Below are positions 39,014 to 48,020 of a stretch of 64,000 nucleotides of DNA, piece by piece. Position 1 is the first letter of the stretch; each line of letters starts with the position of its first letter. Both the position numbers and the translations under genes were made by a program. A model generated the notes under the pieces. That model made no database searches, was not told the origin of the DNA, and saw nothing but the letters and a program-made list of their open reading frames with translations. The stretch is from Chitinimonas taiwanensis DSM 18899 (lineage in GTDB: Bacteria > Pseudomonadota > Gammaproteobacteria > Burkholderiales > Chitinimonadaceae): the NCBI RefSeq assembly GCF_900119825.1, contig NZ_FPKR01000016.1:33310-97309 (forward strand), written 5' to 3'.

Positions 39014-39680
39014 ACTGCCGGGTGGCTGGTGTGATTGGTTGGCTGCTGAAACCCACCAGCCCTATTGGCAACAGCTGCAAGACTTTCTGGCTGCGGAACT
39101 GGCGGCCGGCAAAACCATCTTTCCGCCACCTTCGGCCAGATATGCCGCACTAGCTGGCCTGCAACCCGCACAGGTCAAGGTGGTGATCCTGGGGCAGGAT
39201 CCGTATCACGGAGCAGGGCAGGCGCATGGCCTGAGCTTCTCAGTGCCATTTGGCGTGGTGCCGCCCCCTTCCCTGCGCAATATCTTCAAGGAGATTGCCC
39301 GGGATTTGGGTCATGCCCCGCCGCAGCATGGCAATCTGAGCGCCTGGGCCGAGCAGGGCGTCTTGCTGCTCAATAGCGTGCTGACCGTCGAGGCCGAGCG
39401 GGCTGGCTCGCACCGCAAGCGCGGCTGGGAGAAGTTTACTGATGCCTTGATTGCCAAACTGGCGCAGGAGCAGGATGGCTTGGTGTTTATGCTGTGGGGC
39501 AGCTATGCCGAGTCCAAGGCCGACCTGATCGACGCCCAGCGCCATTGCGTATTACGCTCGGTGCACCCGTCGCCGCTATCGGCTTATCGTGGCTTTATCG
39601 GCTGTGGCCACTTCTCCGCGGCCAATCGCTTTCTGCGTGAGCGCGGTAAGACGGAGATCGATTGGGCGCTGGCAGGCTGA
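39003..39680 (+). CDS. ung: Uracil-DNA glycosylase
   Basis: Removes uracil from DNA, starting base excision repair; 225 residues, family 1. The water-activating loop VVILGQDPYHGAGQAHGLSF has the catalytic Asp, LLLNSVLTVE is the Pro-rich/uracil pocket strand, and the DNA-intercalation loop is HPSPLSAYRGFIG. The ATG at 39003 (MKNELPGGW) is preferred; ATG 38997 adds two residues. It overlaps the PilZ-like gene by 11 bases and is followed by a terminator. Confidence 0.97.
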   Translation: MKNELPGGWCDWLAAETHQPYWQQLQDFLAAELAAGKTIFPPPSARYAALAGLQPAQVKVVILGQDPYHGAGQAHGLSFSVPFGVVPPPSLRNIFKEIARDLGHAPPQHGNLSAWAEQGVLLLNSVLTVEAERAGSHRKRGWEKFTDALIAKLAQEQDGLVFMLWGSYAESKADLIDAQRHCVLRSVHPSPLSAYRGFIGCGHFSAANRFLRERGKTEIDWALAG

Positions 39681-39703
39681 GCGTGAACGTGGAAGGGTTA
39701 GGC

Positions 39704-39740
39704 AATAAAAAACGCCGCATTTGATGCGGCGTTTTTTATT
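39704..39740. terminator. Bidirectional terminator between ung and the EAL-HDOD gene
   Basis: AATAAAAAACGCCGCAT and ATGCGGCGTTTTTTATT are perfectly complementary with a three-base loop, giving A- and T-runs on both sides. It ends both convergent genes. Confidence 0.95.
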
Positions 39741-39765
39741 GCTATGACGATGATCGCCACTGGCT

Positions 39766-40983
39766 TTATACGCCCAGCTCTTCCACCCAAGCCAGTGCTG
39801 AAACATGTGCTTTGTTCAGCATTTCCGGGGTCAGCTGCAGCTGTTCGCACAGGCGTGGCACATCGGTCATATCCGGGTCTTCGCAGGCTTCTGCCAGCTC
39901 CAGGAAGGGGCCATACATGCCAACCCGCGACAGCAGCGCTTCCGATACCGAGTCGGGCAGCAGCAGGGTTTCCAGAATCTTCTCCATCGGCATGTCCAGC
40001 ATCACATCCAGCAAGGAGAACACGCCGACGATGAACAGATTGTCGCGATCGGTACCGTCGAGCAGATGGCTACCCAGCAGTTCGACCAGACGACCACGGG
40101 TAACTGCCGTCTTCATCAGGGCCGGCGGGGTGCCGGCGTCAGAGCTGGCGGTCACCAGCAGCAGGGTTAGCCAGCGATACAGCTTCTGGTAGCCAAGGAT
40201 GGTGACCGCGTGGCGGAAGGAATGGATTTCGCAGGACAGGCCAAAACCTGCCGAGTTGATATAGCGCAGCAGCTTGAAGGACAGCGCCACATCACGTTTG
40301 AGCGCATTCTCGATATCGCTGATCTCGGCGTTATTACGCAGCATATTAAGCAGGCCGAGAATATTTGCGTAAGCCGGGTTGATCACCTTGGCCGACAGCG
40401 TTTCCGGATGGGCAAAGTAATAGCCCTGGAAGCAGTCGAGACCCACATCCAGGCAGAACTTGAATTCCTCCTTGGTCTCGACTTTTTCCGCCACCTGCAG
40501 CACGGGGAACTTGCGCAGCTCCTTGGACAGCGTCTTGACGTTATCGAGACCCAGCTGCTGGATATCCAGCTTCACATAGTTGGCGAATTCCAGGAAAGGC
40601 GCGGTTTGCGGGGTGTAGGTGAAATCGTCCAGCGCAATACCGAAGCCCTGGGCGCGCAATTCCTTGGCGCGCGCCAGCAATTCCGGCGTGGCGTTCACCG
40701 ATTCGACGATTTCCAACACGACGCGCTGTGGGTGCAGCAGCTCGAGGAAATTACTTTCCAGCATCGAGGTGGCCACGTTGACGAAGGCCATCTTGCTGCC
40801 GACCAGCCAGTCCGCGCCCATATTCGACAGGGTGTTGACCAGAATATTGGTGCCGGCCTGCATATCACTGGAAAAATCAGCCGTCAGCGAATTTTGGTCG
40901 AGCCGGAACAGCAGCTCATAGCCAATGATCTGCTGTTGGCGGTTCAGAATGGGTTGGCGGCCGATAAAAGCGTTGTTCTGCAT
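39766..40983 (-). CDS. Degenerate EAL plus HDOD signalling protein (YuxH/CdgJ-like)
   Basis: A 405-residue protein: EAL-like domain (about residues 5-200) then HDOD domain (about 205-380). It starts MQNNAFIGRQPILNRQQQI, the usual opening of this class. The signature EAL is YELLFR; catalytic-loop residues are altered (LDDFTYTPQT replaces the DDFGTG loop 6), so phosphodiesterase activity is improbable. VKLDIQQL and EKVET remain, and HDOD motifs include KRDVALSFKLLRYINSAG. Family members such as Vibrio CdgJ affect motility without c-di-GMP turnover. ATG 40983 has GAGG upstream. It follows the che genes on the same strand. Confidence 0.9.
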   Translation of the reverse strand: MQNNAFIGRQPILNRQQQIIGYELLFRLDQNSLTADFSSDMQAGTNILVNTLSNMGADWLVGSKMAFVNVATSMLESNFLELLHPQRVVLEIVESVNATPELLARAKELRAQGFGIALDDFTYTPQTAPFLEFANYVKLDIQQLGLDNVKTLSKELRKFPVLQVAEKVETKEEFKFCLDVGLDCFQGYYFAHPETLSAKVINPAYANILGLLNMLRNNAEISDIENALKRDVALSFKLLRYINSAGFGLSCEIHSFRHAVTILGYQKLYRWLTLLLVTASSDAGTPPALMKTAVTRGRLVELLGSHLLDGTDRDNLFIVGVFSLLDVMLDMPMEKILETLLLPDSVSEALLSRVGMYGPFLELAEACEDPDMTDVPRLCEQLQLTPEMLNKAHVSALAWVEELGV

Positions 40984-41070
40984 GTAGCCTCGCGAAGCAC
41001 GCAAGCAAATGGGGTTTTGGAACGGCGGGGTTGATTATGCAAACCGCCGCCGTGATTGGCAATTTGTCGC

Positions 41071-42969
41071 TCAAGCCTTGTGGGTGAGCATTTCAAGGAA
41101 CTGCGTCGTCTTGATGGCGGAGTGATCGGAGTTCTGCGTGTCGTCCAGCATGCTCTCCATATCCAATACCAGCACCACTGAGCCATCGCCAGATAGGGTA
41201 GCACCGGCAATGCCGCGCGGGCGGATATTCTGCAACGGCTTGATCACTACATCATCGCGGCCGATGAAGCTATCGATGGCCAGGATGAAGGAGTTCTCCG
41301 CCGCCTGCATCAAGACGCCAAATTGTGGCGTCTGGGTTTCTTCCCAGCCTATCAATCTGGCCAGTGAGCGCACCGACAGAATCTCGTCGCGTACGACAAT
41401 GGTCGCACGGCCGGAAACTTCCTGGATATGCTCGGGGCGAATCGGAATGATTTCGCGCACCATGGCCAGCGGTACCGCAAACGGTTGGTCGCATACGCGC
41501 ACCACCAATACCGGCAGGATGGCCAGAGTCAGCGGCAGCGATATCGAGAAGCGTGTGCCTTCGCCGACCACGGATTGGATGTCGATGCGGCCATTCAGTT
41601 TCTGGATATTGGTCTTCACCACATCCATACCGACACCGCGCCCAGAGACGCTAGAGATCTGATCCTTGGTGGAGAAACCTGGCAAAAACACCAGCTGCAG
41701 CGCTTGCTTGTCATCCATGCTATTGGCCGTTTCCAGATCGATCAGGCCTTTTTCGACTGCCTTGCGGCGCAACACGTCCGGGCGCATGCCCTTACCGTCG
41801 TCGATGATCTCCAGCAGGATATGGTCGCCTACCTGGGTGGCGGACAGCTGCACGATGCTCTTGGCCGGCTTGCCAATGGCGATGCGGTCCTCAATGGTTT
41901 CCACGCCATGGTCGACGGCGTTGCGCACCAGGTGCACGAGCGGATCGTTGAGGTCTTCGAGCATGGTCTTGTCCAGCTCGGTTTCCTCTCCGCTGATCAC
42001 TAGCTCGACATCCTTGCCCAGCTGACGTGCCAAGTCGCGCGCCAAGCGCGGGTACTTCTGGAACAAGCGACCAATCGGCTGCATGCGCGTCTTCATGACG
42101 GCGTTTTGCAGATCACCCACCAGCAGGTCGAGCTGGCCGATCGCCTCGTCGAGTGCCTTCAAGGTGGCACCATCGGTCTTGCCGCTCAGGATATCGGTAC
42201 GCAGCGTGGTCAAGCGGTTCTTCGTCAGACCGATCTCGCCTGACAGATTGAGCACCTGATCAAGCCGATTGGTGTCGATCCGGATGGTGGTTTCCTGCGT
42301 AGCCAATTGCTGGCTTGCTGCCGGCGCCTTGGCTGCCGGTGCGGCTGCGCGAGCCACGGGCTCAGCAGCGGGAAGGGGGGGGTGAGCCGGCTGAGTGGGC
42401 ACGGCCGGTGCAACCGGCACCGGCGGCGCAGTGGGCTTACTGGTACTGGCCTTGGGCGCTTGTCCGGTGACGGCCTGATGCAACAGCTGCCAGTCTGGCT
42501 CTGAGCCCGCTACAGCCGGTGCTGGCTGGCTAGGTGCAGGACTCGGCGCCGGCGTAGGCGCTGCAGCTGCCACGGCCTTGCCCTCCAGTGCGGCATCCAA
42601 TTGCGCAAGCAGGCTTGGGTCCGCAGCCGCTGGCTGCCGTGCCTGGCCCATCGCGCCGAACATATCGCGCACGACGCCGGTCGCCGCCAGAATCACGTCC
42701 ATCAGCTCAGGGGTGAGCTTCAGCTGGCCATTGCGCAGCTTGTCGAACAGGTTTTCCGTGCGATGGCAGAGATTGATCAGCGCATCGACATTCAAAAAGC
42801 CCGCGCCACCCTTGATGGTATGGAAGCCGCGGAAAATGTCATTGAGCAGATGCTTGTCTTCTGGTCGCTTTTCCAGCTCGACCAGCTTGTTGTCCACATC
42901 AGAAAGCAACTCGGAGGATTCGGTCAGAAAATCCTGGAGCAAGTCTTCCATGCCGGCAAAGTCGCTCAT
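41071..42969 (-). CDS. cheA: Chemotaxis histidine kinase CheA
   Basis: 632-residue hub kinase of the chemotaxis array. The P1 Hpt domain carries the phospho-accepting His50 in FHTIKGGAGFLNV. A Pro/Ala-rich linker with no clear P2 CheY-binding domain spans about residues 140-220. P3 dimerisation (about 225-290), then P4 kinase with VRNAVDHGVE (N box), DDGKGM (G1) and SGRGVGMDVVKTN (G2), and the P5 CheW-like domain from about 500. It lies after cheZ in a cheV-cheV-cheY-cheZ-cheA series; no cheW is in the window, so CheV or a distant CheW couples receptors. Confidence 0.97.
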   Translation of the reverse strand: MSDFAGMEDLLQDFLTESSELLSDVDNKLVELEKRPEDKHLLNDIFRGFHTIKGGAGFLNVDALINLCHRTENLFDKLRNGQLKLTPELMDVILAATGVVRDMFGAMGQARQPAAADPSLLAQLDAALEGKAVAAAAPTPAPSPAPSQPAPAVAGSEPDWQLLHQAVTGQAPKASTSKPTAPPVPVAPAVPTQPAHPPLPAAEPVARAAAPAAKAPAASQQLATQETTIRIDTNRLDQVLNLSGEIGLTKNRLTTLRTDILSGKTDGATLKALDEAIGQLDLLVGDLQNAVMKTRMQPIGRLFQKYPRLARDLARQLGKDVELVISGEETELDKTMLEDLNDPLVHLVRNAVDHGVETIEDRIAIGKPAKSIVQLSATQVGDHILLEIIDDGKGMRPDVLRRKAVEKGLIDLETANSMDDKQALQLVFLPGFSTKDQISSVSGRGVGMDVVKTNIQKLNGRIDIQSVVGEGTRFSISLPLTLAILPVLVVRVCDQPFAVPLAMVREIIPIRPEHIQEVSGRATIVVRDEILSVRSLARLIGWEETQTPQFGVLMQAAENSFILAIDSFIGRDDVVIKPLQNIRPRGIAGATLSGDGSVVLVLDMESMLDDTQNSDHSAIKTTQFLEMLTHKA

Positions 42970-43000
42970 AGCTTCGTCCTTTTGGCCTTAGGCGCCAGGT

Positions 43001-43798
43001 TCAGAATCCAAGGCTGGCAAGCAGATCATCAACTTGCTCTTGGTTTGTTACCACATCGGAACGGCCTTCGGCGTTATAAACCGGACCATTGAGCAGGCTG
43101 TCGTCCAGATCGGCCGCTGCCGGCGGCTTGATGGCACCAGATGGAGAAAACTGCACCAGGAACTCCAGCAGCCCACCTTCCATCTCCTTGGCCATCTCGA
43201 CCACCTTCTTGATCACCTGGCCGGTCAGATCCTGGAAGTCCTGTGCCATCATGATTTCCAGCAGCTGCTCATTGGTAGCGCGTGCATGGTCACTGCTCTG
43301 ACGCAGATGATCGCGCGTCTTGCTGGCCAGCTGCTTGAACTCCTCCACCGAGAGCTGATTGGCAAACAGCTTATCCCACTGGTCGGCCAGCGCTTGTGAC
43401 TCGGATTCGATCTGGTTCTGCAGCGGTTGGGCCACATCGACGGCATTCAGGGTGCGATTGGCAGCCTGTTCGGTCAGGGTGGCGATATAGGACAGACGGT
43501 CACGTGCGTCGGGAATGGCCGCGGCGGCCTTCTCCAGCGACTTGTCGTAGCCCATCTCGCGCAGTGCGTCATGCACCTTGCGTGTCAGTTGGCCAATGCT
43601 AGCGAACATCGAGCGTGCTGGTTCGTGCAGGGCATCCAGGTTGATGGCGGGGGCGCTGGCGGGCGCAGCAGCTGGGGCTGGGCTCGGGGCGGCTGCGCTG
43701 GCGGGTGCCGCTTCGCTGCTGCTCGATGCGCTGACGATGCTGTCAAAAAGCGCCTGCAGTTCGTCGGAGTCACCGCTGTTGATAGCTTGATCGCTCAC
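43001..43798 (-). CDS. cheZ: CheY-P phosphatase CheZ
   Basis: 265-residue phosphatase that dephosphorylates CheY-P at the flagellar switch. An N-terminal low-complexity Ala/Pro segment (about 22-48) is followed by the long helical hairpin: LSYIATLTEQAANRTLNAVD, and MAQDFQDLTGQVIKKVVEMA, where the DLTGQ-type segment supplies the catalytic Asp/Gln pair. The C-terminal DVVTNQEQVDDLLASLGF is the CheY-binding tail, which is well conserved. It lies between cheY and cheA. The presence of CheZ fits beta/gammaproteobacteria. Confidence 0.95.
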   Translation of the reverse strand: MSDQAINSGDSDELQALFDSIVSASSSSEAAPASAAAPSPAPAAAPASAPAINLDALHEPARSMFASIGQLTRKVHDALREMGYDKSLEKAAAAIPDARDRLSYIATLTEQAANRTLNAVDVAQPLQNQIESESQALADQWDKLFANQLSVEEFKQLASKTRDHLRQSSDHARATNEQLLEIMMAQDFQDLTGQVIKKVVEMAKEMEGGLLEFLVQFSPSGAIKPPAAADLDDSLLNGPVYNAEGRSDVVTNQEQVDDLLASLGF

Positions 43799-43812
43799 GT
43801 TGGACTCCTGTT

Positions 43813-44202
43813 TTACTTATTGAGGGTCTGGAAGATTTTGGCCAGCTTTTCATCCAGGGTCGCGGCCGTGAAAGGCTTCACGATATAGCCGCTGGCACCC
43901 GCCTGCGCGGCTTCGATGATATTTTCCTTTTTCGCTTCCGCGGTAATCATCAGGAAGGGCAGGTGTTTCAGGGTGGCATCACCGCGCACGGCCTTGAGCA
44001 ACTCAATCCCGGTCATATTCGGCATATTCCAGTCCGAAACGACAAAGTCGAAGCTGGTGGACTTGAGCTTATGTAGCGCCACCTGGCCGTCTTCGGCTTC
44101 TTCCACATTGCTGTAACCCAGCTCCTTGAGCAGATTGCGCACGATGCGACGCATCGTGGAGAAATCGTCAACCACCAAGAAACGCATATTTTTGTCCGTC
44201 AT
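43813..44202 (-). CDS. cheY: Chemotaxis response regulator CheY
   Basis: 129-residue single receiver domain that binds FliM/FliN when phosphorylated. Numbering coincides with E. coli: acidic Asp12-Asp13, phospho-acceptor Asp57 in VVSDWNMP, Thr87 in LMITAEA, Tyr106 in SGYIVKP and Lys109. The start is the ATG at 44202, with GGAG six bases upstream. It is 14 bases upstream of cheZ, its phosphatase. Confidence 0.98.
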   Translation of the reverse strand: MTDKNMRFLVVDDFSTMRRIVRNLLKELGYSNVEEAEDGQVALHKLKSTSFDFVVSDWNMPNMTGIELLKAVRGDATLKHLPFLMITAEAKKENIIEAAQAGASGYIVKPFTAATLDEKLAKIFQTLNK

Positions 44203-44261
44203 GTCTTGCTCCATGAATCCCGTTGGCAAACGGGCGCGCGGCTAGCCGCGGGTCGTGTAAA

Positions 44262-45197
44262 TCAACTTTGCAGGAAAGGGGAAATGGTTTCGGCCAGCAC
44301 GAAGGGGTCGAACTTGGCGACATAGGCGTCGACGCCCACGCTGCTGCCCATTGCCCGGTTGGCATTGGATGATAGCGAGGAGTGCATGACGACGGGAATG
44401 CCCTGGAAACGGCTGTCGGACTTGATGTGCTTGGTTAGCACATAGCCGTCCATTTCCGGCATTTCGGCATCTACCAGAATCAGCTTCAGGAACTGGCTGA
44501 GCGGCTCCCCGTCGTGCTGATAGCGGTTGGCAATGTTCTGCAGCTTATCCCAGGCCTCGGCGCCATTATTGGCCTGATGGTATTTGACGCTCAGCTTGTC
44601 GAGCACGCTGATGATTTCCTTGCGCGCCACCATCGAGTCATCGACGAAGAACATGAATTTCTCCTGGTCGACGTTCACCGAGGGGATGTCCGGCACAAAG
44701 GTTTCGCCGATCACCGTGGCGAGAATCTGTTCCACGTCGAGAATCGAAACCAGCTTGCCGTCTTCCAGTTCGGTGATGGCGGTGATCAAGGCCTGATCGC
44801 CGGCCAGCATATTTTCCGGCGCGCGCACCTTGTTCCAGTCCACGCGGATGATGCGGTCCACCGAGTGCACCAGAAAGCCCTGTGTGTGCTTGGAGAACTC
44901 GGTGACGATCATGGTTTCTTCGGCCTGCGGACGGTCCTCGTTCGGGTTGACGAACTTGGCCAGCGAGATCACTGGAATGATATTGCCCCGCAGGGAGATC
45001 ACGCCTTCCACGCCAACCGGCATATTGGGCGTCTTAGTGATCTTGGGGGTTTGCGAGACTTCGCGCACCTTGAATACATTGATGCCGAAGGTTTCGCGCG
45101 TGCCGAGCGAGAACAGCAGGATTTCCATCTTGTTCGAGCCGGCCAGCTTGGTCCGGGCATCGACACTGTCTAGCAGAGTAGAGTTGGCGGTAGACAT
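44262..45197 (-). CDS. cheV: Chemotaxis coupling protein CheV (copy 1)
   Basis: 311-residue protein with an N-terminal CheW-like domain (about 20-160; ILLFSLGTRETFGINVFKVRE, VISLRGNIIPVISL) and a C-terminal receiver domain (about 185-310; FVDDSMVARK, LILVDAEMPEMDGYVLT, SSNANRAMGSSVGVDAYVAKF). It links receptors to CheA and may act as a phosphate sink or adaptation element. It is adjacent to a second cheV, and the two share most of their motifs, pointing to tandem duplication. Confidence 0.95.
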   Translation of the reverse strand: MSTANSTLLDSVDARTKLAGSNKMEILLFSLGTRETFGINVFKVREVSQTPKITKTPNMPVGVEGVISLRGNIIPVISLAKFVNPNEDRPQAEETMIVTEFSKHTQGFLVHSVDRIIRVDWNKVRAPENMLAGDQALITAITELEDGKLVSILDVEQILATVIGETFVPDIPSVNVDQEKFMFFVDDSMVARKEIISVLDKLSVKYHQANNGAEAWDKLQNIANRYQHDGEPLSQFLKLILVDAEMPEMDGYVLTKHIKSDSRFQGIPVVMHSSLSSNANRAMGSSVGVDAYVAKFDPFVLAETISPFLQS

Positions 45198-45227
45198 CGA
45201 AAAATTCCCTCGTGCGCTTGGCTGGTC

Positions 45228-46193
45228 TTACTTGGTGGGCTGCATGGTGCTACGCAGCATATTCACAACCGCCTCAGTCAGCTTGTGCGGTTCGAATTTG
45301 GCAACATAGGCATCGACCCCGACCGATTGCCCGAGCTTCTGGTTCGACATGCCGGACAGCGAGGAATGCATGAGGATGGGGATGCCAGCGAAACGCGGGT
45401 CGCTCTTCACCGACTTGGTCAGCATGTAGCCATCCATCTCAGGCATTTCCACGTCGGTCAGAATCATCTGCACGAAGTCACGTACCGGCTTGCCGGCTGC
45501 GTCAGCCTGAATGGCGATGCGCTGCAGCTCGTCCCAGGCGCGCTTGCCATTGATGGTTTCCACATAGCTGAGCTCCAGCGCATCCAAGGTGCGCTGGATC
45601 TGTTTGCGCGCCACTGCCGAGTCATCGGCGTAGAACACGGTCTTGCCGACCAGATCACTCTGCGGCTGGATGGCGCGGAAATCAGCCGAATCATCGACCA
45701 CATTGGTTTCCGCCAGCACCTTCTCCACGTCCAGCATCATCACCAGCTTGCCGGAATCGAGCTCGGTGACCGCGGTGACCAGACCGCGCATATTGTTATT
45801 GAGAATTTCCGGAGGGACGCGCATCTGCGACCAATCAAGGCGCAGGATGGTGTCAACGGCCTCGACCAGGAAGCCCTGGGTATGACCGTTGTATTCCGAC
45901 ACGATCATGATTTCCGGGCGGCTATTGGTTTGCACGCCGACGTACTTCGCGAGGTCGATGACCGGAATCAGATTGCCGCGCAAGCTGACCATGCCCTCCA
46001 CGGCATCGGGCATTTCCGGGGCTTGGGTGATCTCTGGTGTGCGCATGACCTCGCGCACCTTGAACACATTGATACCGAAGTTTTCCCGGCGGTTTGAGCG
46101 TTGGTCCAAGCCTAGTGTGAAGAGGAGGATTTCCAGCTTATTGGTACCGGCGAGCTTGGTGCGCGCGTCGATTTTTTTGAGCAAGTCGGACAC
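45228..46193 (-). CDS. cheV: Chemotaxis coupling protein CheV (copy 2)
   Basis: 321-residue CheW-receiver fusion. CheW-like part: LLFTLGLDQRSNRRENFGIN, with a short insertion after FTLG not in copy 1, then GMVSLRGNLIPVIDLAKYVG. Receiver part: FYADDSAVARKQI, MILTDVEMPEMDGYMLT and SVGVDAYVAKF, phospho-acceptor Asp retained. The frame begins at GTG 46193 with CGGAG eight bases upstream. It heads the minus-strand chemotaxis series and diverges from fleS across about 260 bases. Confidence 0.95.
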   Translation of the reverse strand: MSDLLKKIDARTKLAGTNKLEILLFTLGLDQRSNRRENFGINVFKVREVMRTPEITQAPEMPDAVEGMVSLRGNLIPVIDLAKYVGVQTNSRPEIMIVSEYNGHTQGFLVEAVDTILRLDWSQMRVPPEILNNNMRGLVTAVTELDSGKLVMMLDVEKVLAETNVVDDSADFRAIQPQSDLVGKTVFYADDSAVARKQIQRTLDALELSYVETINGKRAWDELQRIAIQADAAGKPVRDFVQMILTDVEMPEMDGYMLTKSVKSDPRFAGIPILMHSSLSGMSNQKLGQSVGVDAYVAKFEPHKLTEAVVNMLRSTMQPTK

Positions 46194-46415
46194 AGTTTCG
46201 ACTCCGCGAGGGGTGGGTATCTATCTAAATCTGGCTGTCCGCCAGTGCGGCTGGTCAGCCGAGAATTTCAGTTAACTCGAATATTCTACCCTAGGCCGAT
46301 TTGGGCAGACAGCCCGGCATGCGCTTTGCACCGTTCGTCTTGCCTTCTTTATCGGATTCAGTCTGCTGGAATGCAAGCTAGGCGCTGCTTTGCAGCCTTT
46401 CCTGCCCCGAGCTTT

Positions 46416-46421
46416 TATAAT
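46416..46421 (+). promoter_or_regulatory. TATAAT -10 element before fleS
   Basis: A perfect TATAAT lies 32 bases upstream of the chosen fleS start codon; no good -35 is present, so an activator may be needed. A transcript from here would start near 46428, which rules out the earlier in-frame TTG at 46390 as the start. The rest of the 46194-46452 gap shows no gene. Confidence 0.5.
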
Positions 46422-46452
46422 CCAAATCCTACACATCAACAAGGAAACCGCC

Positions 46453-47631
46453 TTGGCTGCTCTTAGCGCGCAAACCGGCAAGCCGGATGACAAGATCGAT
46501 CGTGCGGAACTGGAGCAGGCGTTCTCGCTGTTCACCGAAGCATCGCGTCAACTGGTCGAGTCCTACCAGGAGCTCGAACAGAAAGTCAGCTCGCTGACGG
46601 ATGAATTGGCAGTGGCCAATGGCGCGCTGCGCCAGCAGTTTGAGGAAAAAGCCGCACTGTCCGGTCGCTTGGAAACCTTGCTGGCAGCCTTGCCTGGTGG
46701 GGTAGTTGAGCTGGATGCCGATGGGCATGTGGTGACCCTGAATCCGGCCGCGGTGCAGATTCTCGAGCGCGATCTGGTCGGCATTGATTGGCAGGCGGAA
46801 ATCGAGCCCGAGCTGCAGCCCACCTCGGTGGAGGGGGATTGGCTGTATAGCCTGGCTGGGCAAGAGAAGCGGCTGAGCATTGTTAGTAATCAGCTCAGCA
46901 GTGGTGAGCGTATTCTGCTGATTCACGATTTGAGCGAGAGCTGGCGTCTGCGCTTGCAGTTGGAACAGCACAAACGCCTGGCCGAGATGGGTGAAATGGC
47001 CGCCGGGCTGGCGCACCAGCTGCGTACTCCGCTGGCTACTGCGCTGCTGTATACCGCCAATCTGGCCAAGCCCGGCCTGGGCGAGGCCGAGCGAATCAAG
47101 TTCGGTCAGAAGTCCTTGGCGCGCCTGCGCCATCTGGAAACTCTGATCCAGAACATGCTGCAGTTTGTCCGTGGCCAACAGGCGGTACTGGAAGCGGTCG
47201 AGCTATGCTCGGTCATGGAGGAGGCGCTGCAGACGGTGCAACCTCAGGACGTGGCGGGCGAGCGGCACTGGCAGCTAGACTTGCCGACGCAGGCGGTCTG
47301 GATTGATGCCAATCGCAAGGAGTTGACCGGAGCGCTGATCAATCTGCTGGAGAACGCCTTGCAAGCCACCCGCCCGGGCGATGAGATTGGTCTGAGCCTG
47401 CAAGCCGAAGGCGCGTCCTGGCGACTGCAAGTGCGCGACAGCGGCTGCGGCATGCCGGACAATGTGCGTGAGCGGCTGTTCGAGCCCTTCTTCACCACGC
47501 GCAAAGAGGGTACCGGTCTTGGTCTGGCCATCGTTCGCAATCTGATCACGGCCTATGGCGGGCAGATTACGGTCAGTTCGGAGCCCGGCCAGGGTGCTTG
47601 CTTCACGATACTGTTGCCAGCCAAGGAATAG
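46453..47631 (+). CDS. fleS: Flagellar sensor histidine kinase FleS/FlrB
   Basis: 392-residue cytoplasmic kinase that phosphorylates FleR/FlrC to switch on mid-class flagellar genes. No membrane segments. An N-terminal coiled coil (about 20-70; FTEASRQLVESYQELEQKV) is followed by a PAS-like domain (about 70-150; LLAALPGGVVELDADG), then MGEMAAGLAHQLRTPLATAL with the phospho-His (H-Q-L-R-T-P) and an ATPase domain with LINLLENALQA, DSGCGM, FFTTRKEGTGLGLAI. I chose the TTG at 46453 because AAGGAAA lies upstream and a TATAAT at 46416 fits; no ATG is well placed. Its partner fleR is three genes on, unusually separated. Confidence 0.9.
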   Translation: MAALSAQTGKPDDKIDRAELEQAFSLFTEASRQLVESYQELEQKVSSLTDELAVANGALRQQFEEKAALSGRLETLLAALPGGVVELDADGHVVTLNPAAVQILERDLVGIDWQAEIEPELQPTSVEGDWLYSLAGQEKRLSIVSNQLSSGERILLIHDLSESWRLRLQLEQHKRLAEMGEMAAGLAHQLRTPLATALLYTANLAKPGLGEAERIKFGQKSLARLRHLETLIQNMLQFVRGQQAVLEAVELCSVMEEALQTVQPQDVAGERHWQLDLPTQAVWIDANRKELTGALINLLENALQATRPGDEIGLSLQAEGASWRLQVRDSGCGMPDNVRERLFEPFFTTRKEGTGLGLAIVRNLITAYGGQITVSSEPGQGACFTILLPAKE

Positions 47632-47696
47632 CTCCCTATCTTGGTAAGCGGTACGCCACTTACCCTTCCGATCCATAGAAAGCAGTTGAAACTCCT

Positions 47697-48002
47697 ATGA
47701 CCGCCATCGTCGAAATTTCTGGCCAGACCGGCCGCCTGGTGCTGTCCGGCCAATTTGATTTCAGTGCCCACCGCGATTTCCGCCAGGCCTCCGATGAGGT
47801 GCTGGCCGCTGATGCGGTGCGTGAAGTGCTGGTGGATTTCCAGCAAGTCGACTATCTGGACAGCTCGGCCCTAGGCATGTTGTTGCTGTTGAAGGAAAAG
47901 GCGGCCTCAGCGGGTAAGACGCTGGCCCTGGTCAATTGCCGTGATACGGTGCGACAGGTGCTGGAAATCGCCTGTTTCGGCAAGATTTTCACTATCCGCT
48001 GA
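47697..48002 (+). CDS. STAS anti-sigma-factor antagonist (HsbA-like)
   Basis: 101-residue STAS domain covering nearly the full protein. The phosphorylatable serine segment is YLDSSALGMLLLLKEK, as in SpoIIAA and the Pseudomonas HsbA. Its partner is the adjacent phosphatase/kinase (gap 18 bases). In Pseudomonas, HsbA shuttles between FlgM and the diguanylate cyclase HsbD according to phosphorylation by HsbR. flgM and hsbD are not in this window, so the target here is unknown. It sits inside the fleS-fleR unit. Confidence 0.9.
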   Translation: MTAIVEISGQTGRLVLSGQFDFSAHRDFRQASDEVLAADAVREVLVDFQQVDYLDSSALGMLLLLKEKAASAGKTLALVNCRDTVRQVLEIACFGKIFTIR

Positions 48003-48020
48003 GCTGGCCTCGGGCCTTTC

